From positions 186,001-250,000 of the forward strand of contig CAVTVU010000001.1 of the NCBI GenBank assembly GCA_963738305.1: a stretch of 64,000 nucleotides of DNA, in the 5' to 3' direction. The translations under genes and the position numbers were made by a program. The stretch is from JBBRHQ01 sp963738305. Lineage in GTDB: Bacteria > Actinomycetota > Thermoleophilia > Solirubrobacterales > 70-9. How positions within the stretch are numbered: position 1 is the first letter of the stretch; every line of letters begins with the position of its first letter. The notes beneath the pieces are model-generated. The model was not told where the DNA came from and did no database searches. It was given only the letters and a program-made list of their open reading frames with translations. Below, in pieces: positions 19,166-27,987 of this stretch.

Positions 19166-20509
19166 ATGGCTAGGAAGGGTCCCCTGAAGCGCAAGCTGCG
19201 CTCGCTCTCCGAGCGCCAGCAGCAGGAGCGCCGCGACCTCGGCGTCGCGGTGCTGGCGATGTACCGCGACGATGAGTTGGACCGCACCGCGATCGAGACC
19301 GCCGCCGAGCGGATGAGGCAGACGGCAACGGAGATCGCCGAGACCGAGGAGGCGCTGGGGATCGACCCCGGTGCCGCCGCCGAGGACACTGGGGCCGCGA
19401 CCTCCGGAACCGAGCGCAAGCCCGCCGAAGCGGTGGAGGCTGCGAAAACCCCCGCGTCGCCGACCTCCCCCGAGCCCCAGACCGAGGTGGCGCCCGTGCC
19501 GTCCGCTGATGTATCGAAGGAACCGCAGCCCGAGTCCCGGCCCGCCGAGCCCGAGACTGCGGAGAGCGCCGAAGTCGCGACCGGCGACGAAAGCGTGCCC
19601 GAGGCCGCTGAGACATCGACCGAACCGCCGTCCGATGAGACCGGGCCCGCTTCGCCGGCGCTGTTAGCCCTCCCCTCTGCCACGGCGCGGCCGGCGGAAG
19701 CGGACGAGCGATCGGCCGCCGCGATGATCGCGCTCGAGCAGGACCTCGAGCGCGCCCAGGCGCGCGCCGGACAGGCGCTCGACGCGCTCAAGGACCAGCT
19801 CGAGCAGGCGCAAGCCCGGGCCGACGGCGCCGAGGAGCGCGCCAAGCTCCAGGAAGCCGAGAACCGGACGGCGGCGGCGGATTGGCTGCGGGGCCAGGCG
19901 GAGGCGATGCGGCGCGAGGCGGAGCGCCAGGTCCGCGAGGAGCTGGCTGCGTCCACCGGCCCGAGCGCCGGCGGCGCCGAACCGGCTCGGGCACCTTCGA
20001 GTGCTGCGGCGGAGACCGCCCTCGCCGAGATGACCGAGCGCTCGAACGAGGCGAACGCGCGCGCCCAAGAGGCCGAGCGGCGGCTCTCCGACGCAGTGGA
20101 AGAGGCAAGGGAGCAGGGCCGGCGCGAGACGGAGCGGCGGCTCGCGAAGGAGCTGCGCGCCCGCGAGGAGGAGCTCCAGCAGGAGCGCCAGGCGAAGGCG
20201 CGGGCGCTGGAGGCGGCTGAGAAGCGCCTCTCGGAGATCGAAGCCCACGTCGCCAAGGCCGAGCGCCGGGCAGCGGCGGCCGAGAAGGCCGAGGCATCGA
20301 AGGTCTCCGGCGCGCCGGCGGGACACACCAGCCTCAACCTGGCGACCTTCGACCAGCTTCGCGAGCTCGGGCTCTCGCCGACCCAGGCCAACCGGGTGAT
20401 CGCCTATCGCGAGCGGCTCGGTGGCTACAAGGCGGTCGACGACCTGCGCCAGGTGCCCGGCATGCCCGACGCGCTGCTCGCCGACCTGCGCGAGAGGCTG
20501 GAGCTGTAG
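19166..20509 (+). CDS. Coiled-coil protein with C-terminal helix-hairpin-helix domain
   Basis: A 447-residue protein in three parts. Residues 1-60 are basic then helical (RKGPLKRKLRSLSERQQQER); residues about 70-180 are an acidic Glu/Pro/Ala-rich disordered linker; residues about 180-375 are a long coiled coil of Glu, Arg, Ala and Gln. The last 60 residues (LNLATFDQLRELGLSPTQANRVIAYRERLGGYKAVDDLRQVPGMPDALLADLRERL) are two helix-hairpin-helix units of the ComEA type, normally DNA-binding. The whole suggests a DNA-tethering or structural protein. The next gene, also coiled coil, starts directly after the stop. Function not established. Confidence 0.7.
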   Translation: MARKGPLKRKLRSLSERQQQERRDLGVAVLAMYRDDELDRTAIETAAERMRQTATEIAETEEALGIDPGAAAEDTGAATSGTERKPAEAVEAAKTPASPTSPEPQTEVAPVPSADVSKEPQPESRPAEPETAESAEVATGDESVPEAAETSTEPPSDETGPASPALLALPSATARPAEADERSAAAMIALEQDLERAQARAGQALDALKDQLEQAQARADGAEERAKLQEAENRTAAADWLRGQAEAMRREAERQVREELAASTGPSAGGAEPARAPSSAAAETALAEMTERSNEANARAQEAERRLSDAVEEAREQGRRETERRLAKELRAREEELQQERQAKARALEAAEKRLSEIEAHVAKAERRAAAAEKAEASKVSGAPAGHTSLNLATFDQLRELGLSPTQANRVIAYRERLGGYKAVDDLRQVPGMPDALLADLRERLEL

Positions 20510-20827
20510 ATGGGGCTGTTCAGCCGCGACACCGAGAAGCAGACCTCCCGCGAGCGAAACGAGCTGCGAAGCCACCTCCGCGAGCTGGGCGAGCTGCGCG
20601 AGCAAAAGCTGCGCGAGCTGGGCGAGGCCGCGGTCGGGATGCAGGCCTCCGGCAGGATCGACCGAGCCCGGCTCTGGGCGAAGGCGGCCGAGGCCGCATC
20701 GGTCGAGGACGAGGCCGAGCTGGTCCATCAAGGCCTCAAGGAGAAGCTGACCATCGCCCAACTCGAGGAGCTCGCGCAGGCCAAGGCGGCCGACTCCGGC
20801 TCAGACGAGGCTCCAGCGGCCTCCTAG
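20510..20827 (+). CDS. Small coiled-coil protein
   Basis: A 105-residue protein, almost wholly alpha-helical with heptad-like Leu/Glu/Arg spacing (ELRSHLRELGELREQKLRELGEAAVGM). It starts at the base after the stop of the HhH coiled-coil gene, so the two are translationally coupled and may form a complex. Its 3' end overlaps the convergent deacetylase gene by 27 bases. No known family recognised. Confidence 0.6.
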   Translation: MGLFSRDTEKQTSRERNELRSHLRELGELREQKLRELGEAAVGMQASGRIDRARLWAKAAEAASVEDEAELVHQGLKEKLTIAQLEELAQAKAADSGSDEAPAAS

Positions 20828-21805
20828 GCTGCGCCGTTGCCGAGCCGCCGCCTCGGCGGGGGCCGCCCTCGGCGAAAGGGAGTCGTCGGTGAACCCCCGA
20901 AGGGTGGCGCTGACCGAAGCGGCGAGCGCGCCCGGCGCGTAGCCGCCCTCGAGGCAGGCCAGCACGCCCACCTCCAGCTCGGCGGCCAGATCGCGGATCG
21001 TCGCCGACATCTCGGCGTAGGCGCCCTCGTCGAGCAGACATTCGGCCAGGGGGTCATCGCGATGCGCGTCGTAGCCGGCCGAGACGGCGAGCAGGTTCGG
21101 GCGGTAATCGCGGGCGATCGGGACCAGGGCCGTCTGCACGATCGCCAGAAACTCGTCCGGGCCCGCCCCTGGCGGCACGGGGCAGTTGACCGTGTAGCCC
21201 TCGCCGGCGCCGGTGCCCGTCTCGCTCGGATCGCCCGTTCCCGGGTAGAGGGGGCTCTGGTGGATGCTCGCAAACAGAACCCGGTCCGTGTCGTAGAAGA
21301 TCTCCTGGGTCCCGTTGCCATGGTGGACGTCCCAGTCGATCACCATCACCCGCTCTGCTCCGCACTCGGCCAGCGCGTGCGCCGCCGCAATCGCAACGTT
21401 GTTGAAGAGGCAGAACCCCATCGCCCTCGTGGGCTCGGCGTGGTGGCCCGGCGGCCGCGTGCCGCAGAAGGCGAAGCGCTCGTCCCCGCCGAGCAGGCGG
21501 GAGGCGGCATCGGCGGCGCCGCCGGCCGCGTGGAGGGCCGCCTCGAAGGAAGCGGGGCTGGCGATCGTGTCGAAGTCGAACCGCCCGCCTCCTTCCTCGG
21601 AGAGGCGCCGGACCGCCTCGATGTGGGCGTCGGGGTGAACCCGCTCGACCTGGGAAAGGCTCGCCGCAGGCGCTTCGAGAACCTCGAGTCCCTGCCAGTT
21701 CTCGGCCTCCAGCAAAGCCTCGATCGCCCGGATCCGGCCCGCGTTCTCAGGATGGGCGCCGGTGTCGTGCTCGAGCGAGAGGGGGTGCCGGTAGTAGAGG
21801 CCCAT
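20801..21805 (-). CDS. Histone-deacetylase-family amidohydrolase
   Basis: A 334-residue enzyme of the arginase/deacetylase superfamily (acetoin utilisation AcuC and acetylpolyamine amidohydrolase relatives). Visible motifs: HDTGAHPENAGRI at the N-terminus, CGTRPPGHHAEPTRAMGFCLFNN (the HH charge-relay pair), VIDWDVHHGNGTQ (zinc ligands Asp and His), SAGYDAHRDDPLA (zinc ligand Asp) and LEGGY. The family removes acetyl groups from lysine or polyamines. The ATG selected matches the family N-terminus; the frame stays open far upstream but antisense to nadB, which is accidental. It diverges from nadB with only 24 bases between starts, so both promoters must be extremely compact. Confidence 0.9.
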   Translation of the reverse strand: MGLYYRHPLSLEHDTGAHPENAGRIRAIEALLEAENWQGLEVLEAPAASLSQVERVHPDAHIEAVRRLSEEGGGRFDFDTIASPASFEAALHAAGGAADAASRLLGGDERFAFCGTRPPGHHAEPTRAMGFCLFNNVAIAAAHALAECGAERVMVIDWDVHHGNGTQEIFYDTDRVLFASIHQSPLYPGTGDPSETGTGAGEGYTVNCPVPPGAGPDEFLAIVQTALVPIARDYRPNLLAVSAGYDAHRDDPLAECLLDEGAYAEMSATIRDLAAELEVGVLACLEGGYAPGALAASVSATLRGFTDDSLSPRAAPAEAAARQRRSLGGRWSLV

Positions 21806-21829
21806 CGCCAGATACCGTAACCGCCGCCC

Positions 21830-23287
21830 TTGGCCACGGCCCCCGACGACATTGACCGCTTCGACGTCGCCGTGGTGGGTGGCGGCGCGGCCGGCCTGTG
21901 GACGGCGCTGTGCGCCTCCGAAGCCGGCGGCTCGGTCTGCCTGATCTCCCGTAAGCCTCTGGCCGAGAGCGCCAGCTTCTGGGCCCAGGGCGGCCTCGCC
22001 GCGGTGCTGGAGGCGGGTGACAGCGCCGCCCAGCACGCCGCGGACACGATCGCCGCCGGGCGCGGGCTCTGCCGCCCCTCGGCGGTCGAGGTCCTGGTCG
22101 ACGAGGCGCCGGCCATGGTCGAGGAGCTGCGCTCCCGCGGCGTGCGCTTCGACCTCGACCCGAACGGCGAGCCGGCACTCGGGCTGGAGGGCGGCCACAG
22201 CCACCGCCGCATCGTCCACGCCGGTGGGAGCGAAACCGGGCGCGAGCTGACCGCGAAGCTGGCGGGGATGGTCGCTGCGGAGCCCGGGATCCAGGTCCGC
22301 GAGGAGACATCGGCGCTGGCTCTTTGGAGTGACGGGCAGCGCTGCGCCGGCGTCCTCACGGACCGCGGCGACGCCCGCGCCGCCGCCACCGTGATGGCAA
22401 CCGGCGGCGCCGCGGCGCTTTGGAGCCGCACCACAAACCCCTGGGGCGCGATCGGCGCCGGACCGGTCCTCGCCGGCGCCGCGGGCGCCGACCTGGCCGA
22501 CCTGGAGTTCTGCCAGTTCCACCCCACCGCCCTGGCGATGCCCGGTACCCCGTTCGACGGGCGGCTGATCACCGAGGCCGTGCGAGGGGAGGGCGCGACC
22601 CTGCTCGACGCCGCCGGGGAGCGCTTCACCGCCGAGCTGGAGCCGCGCGACGCGGTCACCGCCGACATCCTCGAGCGAATGCGGGCCGAGGGATCCGATC
22701 ACGTCGCTCTCGACCTTCGCGGCGTCGACCCGGGCCGCTTTCCCAGCGTCTTCGCCACCCTGCGCGAGGCGGGTCTCGACCCGCTGCGCGAACCGGTGCC
22801 GGTCGCGCCGGCCGCCCATTACGTGATGGGCGGGATCGCCGTAGACCTCGACGGGCGCTCCTCGCTCGCCGGGCTCTACGCGGTCGGCGAGTGCTCCTGC
22901 ACGGGACTGCACGGTGCCAACCGCCTCGCCTCGAACTCACTCAGCGAGTGCTTCGTCTTCGGCAGGCGGGCGGCCCTCGCCGCGCTCGAAGAGCCCGCCC
23001 AGGCGATGACCCCAGAGCAGCCGGTCTGGAGCTTCGATCCCCCCACCGAAGAAACCCGCGAGGCGGTCTGGCGCCTGGCCGGCCCGATGCGCCGGCCCGG
23101 GGAGCTGGAGGAGCTCCTCGACGACCCCTACCCGCTCGCCCGGGCAATCGCCTCCTGCGCCCTGGCGCGCGAGGAATCGCGGGGCGGCCACCGTCGAGCC
23201 GACCACCCTGAGACCAACCCCGAGCTGGACGGCACCCACTTCGTGCTAGACGCGACCGGCGAGCTCCGCGCAGAGTCGTGGCTCTGA
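21830..23287 (+). CDS. nadB: L-aspartate oxidase
   Basis: A 485-residue FAD enzyme that oxidises L-aspartate to iminoaspartate, the first step of NAD synthesis de novo. The FAD-binding motif VVGGGAAGLW is at residues about 13-22; SASFWAQGGLAAVL, EFCQFHPTAL, LITEAVRGEGA, PAAHYVMGGIAVD and GECSCTGLHGANRLASNSLSEC follow in the order of the NadB/SdhA family. EFxQFHPTAL and HGANRL separate it from succinate dehydrogenase-type relatives. nadA and nadC are not in this window. Start is TTG; the first 12 residues precede the FAD strand as usual. Regulation is not visible except for the very short divergent region. Confidence 0.9.
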   Translation: MATAPDDIDRFDVAVVGGGAAGLWTALCASEAGGSVCLISRKPLAESASFWAQGGLAAVLEAGDSAAQHAADTIAAGRGLCRPSAVEVLVDEAPAMVEELRSRGVRFDLDPNGEPALGLEGGHSHRRIVHAGGSETGRELTAKLAGMVAAEPGIQVREETSALALWSDGQRCAGVLTDRGDARAAATVMATGGAAALWSRTTNPWGAIGAGPVLAGAAGADLADLEFCQFHPTALAMPGTPFDGRLITEAVRGEGATLLDAAGERFTAELEPRDAVTADILERMRAEGSDHVALDLRGVDPGRFPSVFATLREAGLDPLREPVPVAPAAHYVMGGIAVDLDGRSSLAGLYAVGECSCTGLHGANRLASNSLSECFVFGRRAALAALEEPAQAMTPEQPVWSFDPPTEETREAVWRLAGPMRRPGELEELLDDPYPLARAIASCALAREESRGGHRRADHPETNPELDGTHFVLDATGELRAESWL

Positions 23288-23327
23288 GCTCGATCTGAGA
23301 CCTCCCGCGAACGCTCGCCGCGGGTGG

Positions 23328-23455
23328 CATGGATGGGAGGACCCATTGCCGAGCACGCTTCAGCCGAGCACAGAGGTTTCGAGGCCGGCGGTGTTGGCGC
23401 CGGCACATGCATGTAAGGCGGCGAAGCCGCAAGGCAACCGTGGGTCCCATCCATG
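23328..23455 (+). repeat. Double-hairpin repeat (copy 1) inside a long inverted repeat
   Basis: An outer stem pairs CATGGATGGG and ACCCA on the left with TGGGT and CCCATCCATG on the right: 15 pairs with a 3-base bulge. Inside lies the repeat core at 23384-23430: GCCGGC around GGTGTTGGC, the palindrome ACATGCATGT, then GGCGGC-GAA-GCCGC. It ends about 40 bases before the hyuA-like start and lies 40 bases after nadB, in the same orientation as both. Confidence 0.75.
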
Positions 23456-23495
23456 ACAGGACCCGCGACGGGGCGGTCCGAGTAGCGTCACAACC

Positions 23496-25475
23496 GTGCT
23501 CTTGGGCGTCGACGTTGGCGGCACCTTCACCGACGCGGTGCTGATCGACGGCGATCGCATCCACACCGCAAAGGTGCCGAGCACGCCCGAGGACCAGTCG
23601 GTCGGCGTGATGGAGTCGGTGCGGGAAGTGCTCGGCCACGCCGGGGAGGAGGCCGGCGCGGTCGAGACCTTCGCCCACGGGATGACCGTGGGGACCAACG
23701 CCCTGCTGGAGGAGCATGGGGCCCGCACCGCCCTCGTGGCGAACGCCGGCTTCGGCGACATCCTCGACATCGCTCGCCAGGACCGCCCCGAGCTCTACCG
23801 CCTCTGCAGCCCCAAGCCGACCCCCCTTGTCGATCCCGATTTGCGCTTCGAGGCCGCGGGGCGGATCGGACCCGACGGCGAGTTGGAGCCACTCGACGAC
23901 GCCGAGGTCGATCGGGTCGCGGGTGCGGTGGCCGCCGCGGAACCGGAGTCGGTGGCGATCTGCCTGCTGTTCTCCTACATCGATCCCTCCCACGAGGAGC
24001 GCCTGGCGATGCGCCTCCGGGAGGTCCTTCCCGGCGCGCACGTCTCGACCTCGAACGGCGTTCTGCCGCGCTTCCGCGAGTTCGAGCGCTGCTCGACCAC
24101 GGTCATCGACGCCTACCTCTCCCCCCTGCTCGACCGCTACCTGACCGCGTTGGGCGACGCGGCATGCGACGACGGCCTGCCGAGGCCCCTGGTCATGCAG
24201 TCCTCCGGCGGTGTCGCCCCCGCCGATGAGGCCGCCCGGGCGGGCGCCTGGAGCGTGCTCTCCGGCCCTGCCGGCGGCGCCGTCGGCGCCGGCCTCCTGG
24301 CCAGGGTCTCCGGCGACGGCAACGCGCTCGGGTTCGACATGGGCGGCACCTCCTGCGACGTCTGCGTCGTCGAGGAGGGCCAGGTGCGGCGCACCGACGC
24401 CCGCCTGCTCGCCGGCCGGGTGATCCAGCTGCCGATGGTCGACGTCCACACGGTCGGCGCCGGCGGCGGCTCGATCGGCTGGGCCGACCCCGGCGGTGCG
24501 CTACGGGTCGGACCGCGATCGGCCGGCGCCGAGCCGGGGCCGGCCTGCTACGGACGGGGTGGCGAGCAGCCGACCGTGACCGACGCCAACCTGGCCCTCG
24601 GCTACCTGGCCGCTGACTCGCGACTGGCCGGAGGAGTCGAGCTGGCCGGTGACGCGGCGGAACAGGCTCTGTCCCGGCTCGGCAATCCTCTCGGTCTCTC
24701 CGCACTTCAGAGTGCCGAGGGGATCGTCCGGGTCGCCAACCAGGAGATGGTGCGGGCCCTGCGGGTGATGACGGTCGAGCGGGGGGTAGACCCGCGCGCC
24801 TACGCATTGATGCCTTTCGGGGGCGCGGGGCCGATGCACGCCGCGGCGATCGCGGAGGAGCTGGAGATCGCCCGTGTCCTTTGCCCCCGCACCGGCGGAG
24901 TGCTCTCGGCGCTCGGCCTCTGCGCCTCGGAGCGAAGGAGGGACACGGCGAGGACGGTGATGCTGAGCGGAGCCGAGCTGAACGCTGAGCGGATCGAGTC
25001 CGAGACCGGGGAGCTGATCTCGGCCCAGAGTGGCGACCTCGGCCATGCCGAGCCCCGAGTCGACTACGAGCTCCGCTACCGCGGCCAGGCCTTCGAGCTG
25101 TCGGTGCCGGGCGCACCGCGCCCGGACCCGGATGAGCTGCGCGAGCGTTTCGAGGCCGCGCACGAGCAGCGCTACGGGTACCGCGATCCCGAGGCCGAGG
25201 TGGAGCTCGTCGATATCAGCCTCGCGATGGTCGCGCCGGGCCCGGAGCCGAGGCCAGTCGCCGCGCCCTCGGAGTCTGCGCTGGAGAGAAGCTCACGCCG
25301 GGCGCGATTCGGCGGCGAGTGGGTCGAGGCGCAGGTCCTCCGCGGCGAGCCGCCCGCGGGGACCGCGGCCGAGGGTCCGGCGATCGTCGAGCTTCCCGAG
25401 ACCACCCTCGTCTTGCCGCCGGGCTGGTCGGCCCGCGTAGATCAGGCCGGGACGATCGTCGCCGAGCGATCATGA
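23496..25475 (+). CDS. hyuA: Hydantoinase/oxoprolinase family protein, A subunit
   Basis: A 659-residue protein of the HyuA / N-methylhydantoinase A / 5-oxoprolinase family, ATP-dependent amide-ring hydrolases. The N-terminal hydant_A_N domain starts GVDVGGTFTDAV; the ATPase core has TVGTNALLEEHGA, SSGGV, SGPAGGAVGAG, GFDMGGTSCDV and DVHTVGAGGGSI; PFGGAGPMHA follows and a C-terminal domain ends at the stop. GTG start. The stop overlaps the start of the B subunit (ATGA), so translation is coupled. The substrate cannot be told: hydantoins, 5-oxoproline, acetone and acetophenone are all used by relatives. The double-hairpin repeat sits just upstream. Confidence 0.88.
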   Translation: MLLGVDVGGTFTDAVLIDGDRIHTAKVPSTPEDQSVGVMESVREVLGHAGEEAGAVETFAHGMTVGTNALLEEHGARTALVANAGFGDILDIARQDRPELYRLCSPKPTPLVDPDLRFEAAGRIGPDGELEPLDDAEVDRVAGAVAAAEPESVAICLLFSYIDPSHEERLAMRLREVLPGAHVSTSNGVLPRFREFERCSTTVIDAYLSPLLDRYLTALGDAACDDGLPRPLVMQSSGGVAPADEAARAGAWSVLSGPAGGAVGAGLLARVSGDGNALGFDMGGTSCDVCVVEEGQVRRTDARLLAGRVIQLPMVDVHTVGAGGGSIGWADPGGALRVGPRSAGAEPGPACYGRGGEQPTVTDANLALGYLAADSRLAGGVELAGDAAEQALSRLGNPLGLSALQSAEGIVRVANQEMVRALRVMTVERGVDPRAYALMPFGGAGPMHAAAIAEELEIARVLCPRTGGVLSALGLCASERRRDTARTVMLSGAELNAERIESETGELISAQSGDLGHAEPRVDYELRYRGQAFELSVPGAPRPDPDELRERFEAAHEQRYGYRDPEAEVELVDISLAMVAPGPEPRPVAAPSESALERSSRRARFGGEWVEAQVLRGEPPAGTAAEGPAIVELPETTLVLPPGWSARVDQAGTIVAERS

Positions 25476-26995
25476 GCCTCGACCCGATCTCCCTCCAGGT
25501 CCTGGTCGGCTCGCTGCACGCCGCCTGCGAGGAGATGGGCGCCGTGCTGATCCAGGCCTCCCATTCGGCCAACATCAAGGAGCGCCGCGACTGCTCGACG
25601 GCGCTCTTCAACGCCGCCGGCGAGCTGGTGATGCAGGCCGAGCACATCCCGGTCCACCTCGGCTCGATGCCCGACGCGGTGGCGGCGGTGATCGGCCGGG
25701 ACCTCGGCCCCGGGGTCTCGTGGATCCTCAACGACCCCTTCCGCGGCGGCACCCACCTCCCCGACATCACCCTCATCACCCCGGTCTTCTCCAAGGGCGC
25801 CCTGATCGGATTCGCGGCCGCCCGAGCCCACCACGCGGACGTCGGCGGGCCGACTCCGGGCGGAATGCCTGCCGACTCGACCAGACTCGAGGAGGAGGGG
25901 GTGGTGATCTCCCCCACCCCTGCCGACGAGGAGACGCTGCGGGCGCTCGCCGAGCAGATGCGCAACCCGAGCCAGCGGCTTGCCGACCTGCGCGCCCAGC
26001 AAGCCGCCAATCGGGTCGGGGAGACCCGACTCACCGAGCTGGCCGTGCGGCTCGGGGCCAAGGCGCTGGCCGACGGGTTGGCCGAGATCCTCGCCTACTC
26101 CGAGCGCCGCACCCGGGCGGCCCTGGCCGAGCTTCCCGACTGCACCTACGAAGCGTCCGACGTGCTCGAGGACGACGGCCGCGGCGAGGCCCGGGACCTC
26201 TCGCTGCGACTGAGCGCGACGGTCAGCGGCGAGGAGCTGCTGCTCGACTTCAGCGGAACCGATCCCCAATCTCCGGGCAACCTCAACTGCCCCCTCCCGG
26301 TGACCAGGTCGGCGGCGCTGTTCGCCGTCCGCGTCCTCACCGATCCCGACGCCCCGCCCTCGGCCGGCGCCTACCGGCCGGTCGAGGTCCGTGCGCCGGA
26401 AGGCTGCCTGCTGAACGCGCGCTCGCCCGCCGCGGTCGCCGCCGGCAACGTCGAGACCTCGAGCCGCGTCGCCGACCTGGTGCTGGCGGCCCTGGGGCAG
26501 GCACGCGGGGGTCCGGCGCAGGGGCAGGGGACGATGAACAACCTGACGCTGTCGGCCGAGGGCTTCACCTACTACGAGACGATCGGCGGCGGGCAGGGTG
26601 GCTGCCCGGACGCCGACGGCCCGAGCGCGGTCCACGTCGCGATGTCGAACACGCTCAACACCCCGGTCGAAGCGCTCGAGTCGGAGTTCCCGCTCCGGGT
26701 GCGGGCGCTGGAGCTCCGCCGCGGCAGCGGCGGGGCCGGGTCCGAGCATCCCGGCGGAGAGGGGATCGTCCGCGAGATCGAGGCCCTGGCGCCGATGCGC
26801 TTCACGCTGATCACCGAGCGCCGCCGCCGCCCCCCGCGCGGTCGGGAGGGAGGACGCGACGGCAGCCCCGGGCGTAACCTGCTGAACGGCCGCGAGCTGC
26901 CCTCCAAGTGCGAGGGCCGGCTCGAGGCAGGTGACCGGTTGCGCATCGAGACCCCCGGAGGCGGGGGCTGGGGCAACGCGAAGGCGGAGGACTGA
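25472..26995 (+). CDS. hyuB: Hydantoinase/oxoprolinase family protein, B subunit
   Basis: A 507-residue HyuB-family protein, partner of the A subunit. Diagnostic stretches are IQASHSANIKERRDCSTALF, MQAEHIPVHLGSM, WILNDPFRGGTHLPDI, AARAHHADVGG, NLNCPL, NVETSSRVADLV, TMNNLTLS, YYETIGGGQGG and HVAMSNTLNTPVE ... PLRV, ending in GRNLLNG. A and B subunits together catalyse ATP-driven opening of a lactam or related bond. Its ATG overlaps the A subunit stop and its TGA overlaps the next ATG, so the three genes are one coupled unit. Confidence 0.88.
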   Translation: MSLDPISLQVLVGSLHAACEEMGAVLIQASHSANIKERRDCSTALFNAAGELVMQAEHIPVHLGSMPDAVAAVIGRDLGPGVSWILNDPFRGGTHLPDITLITPVFSKGALIGFAAARAHHADVGGPTPGGMPADSTRLEEEGVVISPTPADEETLRALAEQMRNPSQRLADLRAQQAANRVGETRLTELAVRLGAKALADGLAEILAYSERRTRAALAELPDCTYEASDVLEDDGRGEARDLSLRLSATVSGEELLLDFSGTDPQSPGNLNCPLPVTRSAALFAVRVLTDPDAPPSAGAYRPVEVRAPEGCLLNARSPAAVAAGNVETSSRVADLVLAALGQARGGPAQGQGTMNNLTLSAEGFTYYETIGGGQGGCPDADGPSAVHVAMSNTLNTPVEALESEFPLRVRALELRRGSGGAGSEHPGGEGIVREIEALAPMRFTLITERRRRPPRGREGGRDGSPGRNLLNGRELPSKCEGRLEAGDRLRIETPGGGGWGNAKAED

Positions 26996-27789
26996 TGGCG
27001 GAGCGGATTGAGGCGAACGGCGTCACCCTGGCCTTCGAGGACACCGGCGGCGAGGGCCCGGTGGTCCTCTTCGTGCATGGGTTGGGGGGCTCGGCCAACG
27101 CCTGGCTCGCGCAGCTCCGTGCCTGCGAGGAGCGGGGATGGCGCGGCATCGCCTACGACCAGCGCGGCGCAGGGCTTTCGGACAAGCCCCCGGGGCCCTA
27201 CTCGGTCGAAATCTGGGCCGAAGACATGGTCGGGATTCTCGACGGCCTGGGTATCGATCGGGCAGCCCTGGTCGGACACTCGGTCGGGTGCATGGTCTCC
27301 CAGCGGGCCGCGGTCGAACTCGGGCGGCGGGCCCGGGGCCTCGCGGTCTGCGGCGGCGCGCTCACCTGGCGTCCGGAAGCGGCGCCGATATTCGAGGAGC
27401 GTGTTCGCCAGGCCCGCGCCGGGCGCATGGATGAGATCGGCGAGGTGGTGGCGAGGACAGGCCTCTCGGAGCACTGCCGGGCCGAGGACCCGCGCCTTCT
27501 CGGTCTGATGCGCGAGCTGATCGCCTCCAACGACCCCACCGCCTATGCGGAATGCTCGGCGGCGACCGCGGTGGCGACAATGGAGGGCGCGGAGCAGGTG
27601 GCGTGCCCGGTCTTGGCCTTTTGCGGCTCCGAGGACCCGGTCACACCCCCCGCCGCGGCGGAGGCGATCGCGGCGGTGGTCCCCGACGGCCGCACGGACC
27701 TCGTCGAGGGCGCGGCCCACTGGTGTCAGATCGAGAACCCGGAGGCGACGAATACCGTCCTCTTCGGCTTTCTCGAATCGCTTGGCTGA
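26995..27789 (+). CDS. Alpha/beta hydrolase
   Basis: A 264-residue alpha/beta-hydrolase. LFVHGLGGSANAWLAQL carries the oxyanion-hole HG; AYDQRGAGLSDKP is the second strand motif; VGHSVGCMVSQ is the nucleophile elbow with Ser in GHSVG; the acid is likely Asp in CGSEDPV, and the base His in GAAHWCQIENP near the end. Likely an esterase, lactonase or haloperoxidase-like enzyme. Because it is coupled to hyuA and hyuB, it probably acts in the same catabolic path, for example on the ring-opened product or on an ester precursor. Confidence 0.85.
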   Translation: MAERIEANGVTLAFEDTGGEGPVVLFVHGLGGSANAWLAQLRACEERGWRGIAYDQRGAGLSDKPPGPYSVEIWAEDMVGILDGLGIDRAALVGHSVGCMVSQRAAVELGRRARGLAVCGGALTWRPEAAPIFEERVRQARAGRMDEIGEVVARTGLSEHCRAEDPRLLGLMRELIASNDPTAYAECSAATAVATMEGAEQVACPVLAFCGSEDPVTPPAAAEAIAAVVPDGRTDLVEGAAHWCQIENPEATNTVLFGFLESLG

Positions 27790-27868
27790 ACAGCCAATTT
27801 CCCACTCTGAAGCGGTTCCAGGTACTTACTGGTAAGCACGACAGGACTTTGTGACAAGTTTCACTTAG

Positions 27869-27897
27869 TTGCGATCGGCCCTAACTCCTCCTACAAT
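27869..27897 (+). promoter_or_regulatory. Candidate housekeeping promoter
   Basis: TTGCGA and TACAAT are separated by exactly 17 bases, close to the sigma-70 consensus and about 90 bases before the DUF1802 start. Just upstream lies AAGTTTCACTT, a small inverted repeat (AAGT/ACTT) that may be an operator. Confidence 0.45.
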
Positions 27898-27987
27898 CCG
27901 GCGCCCCGAGGGTGGTTCTTGCGGCCACGCAGGCCCCTCCACCGCCCTCCCCAGCCCGTACATCGACCTGAACAGGTAAGACCACCA

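Noticed and set aside
20801..22912. 703-residue minus-strand protein
   Set aside because: Only the part after 21805 (reading leftward) matches the deacetylase family; the rest is antisense to nadB and Gly/Arg-rich by chance of high GC.
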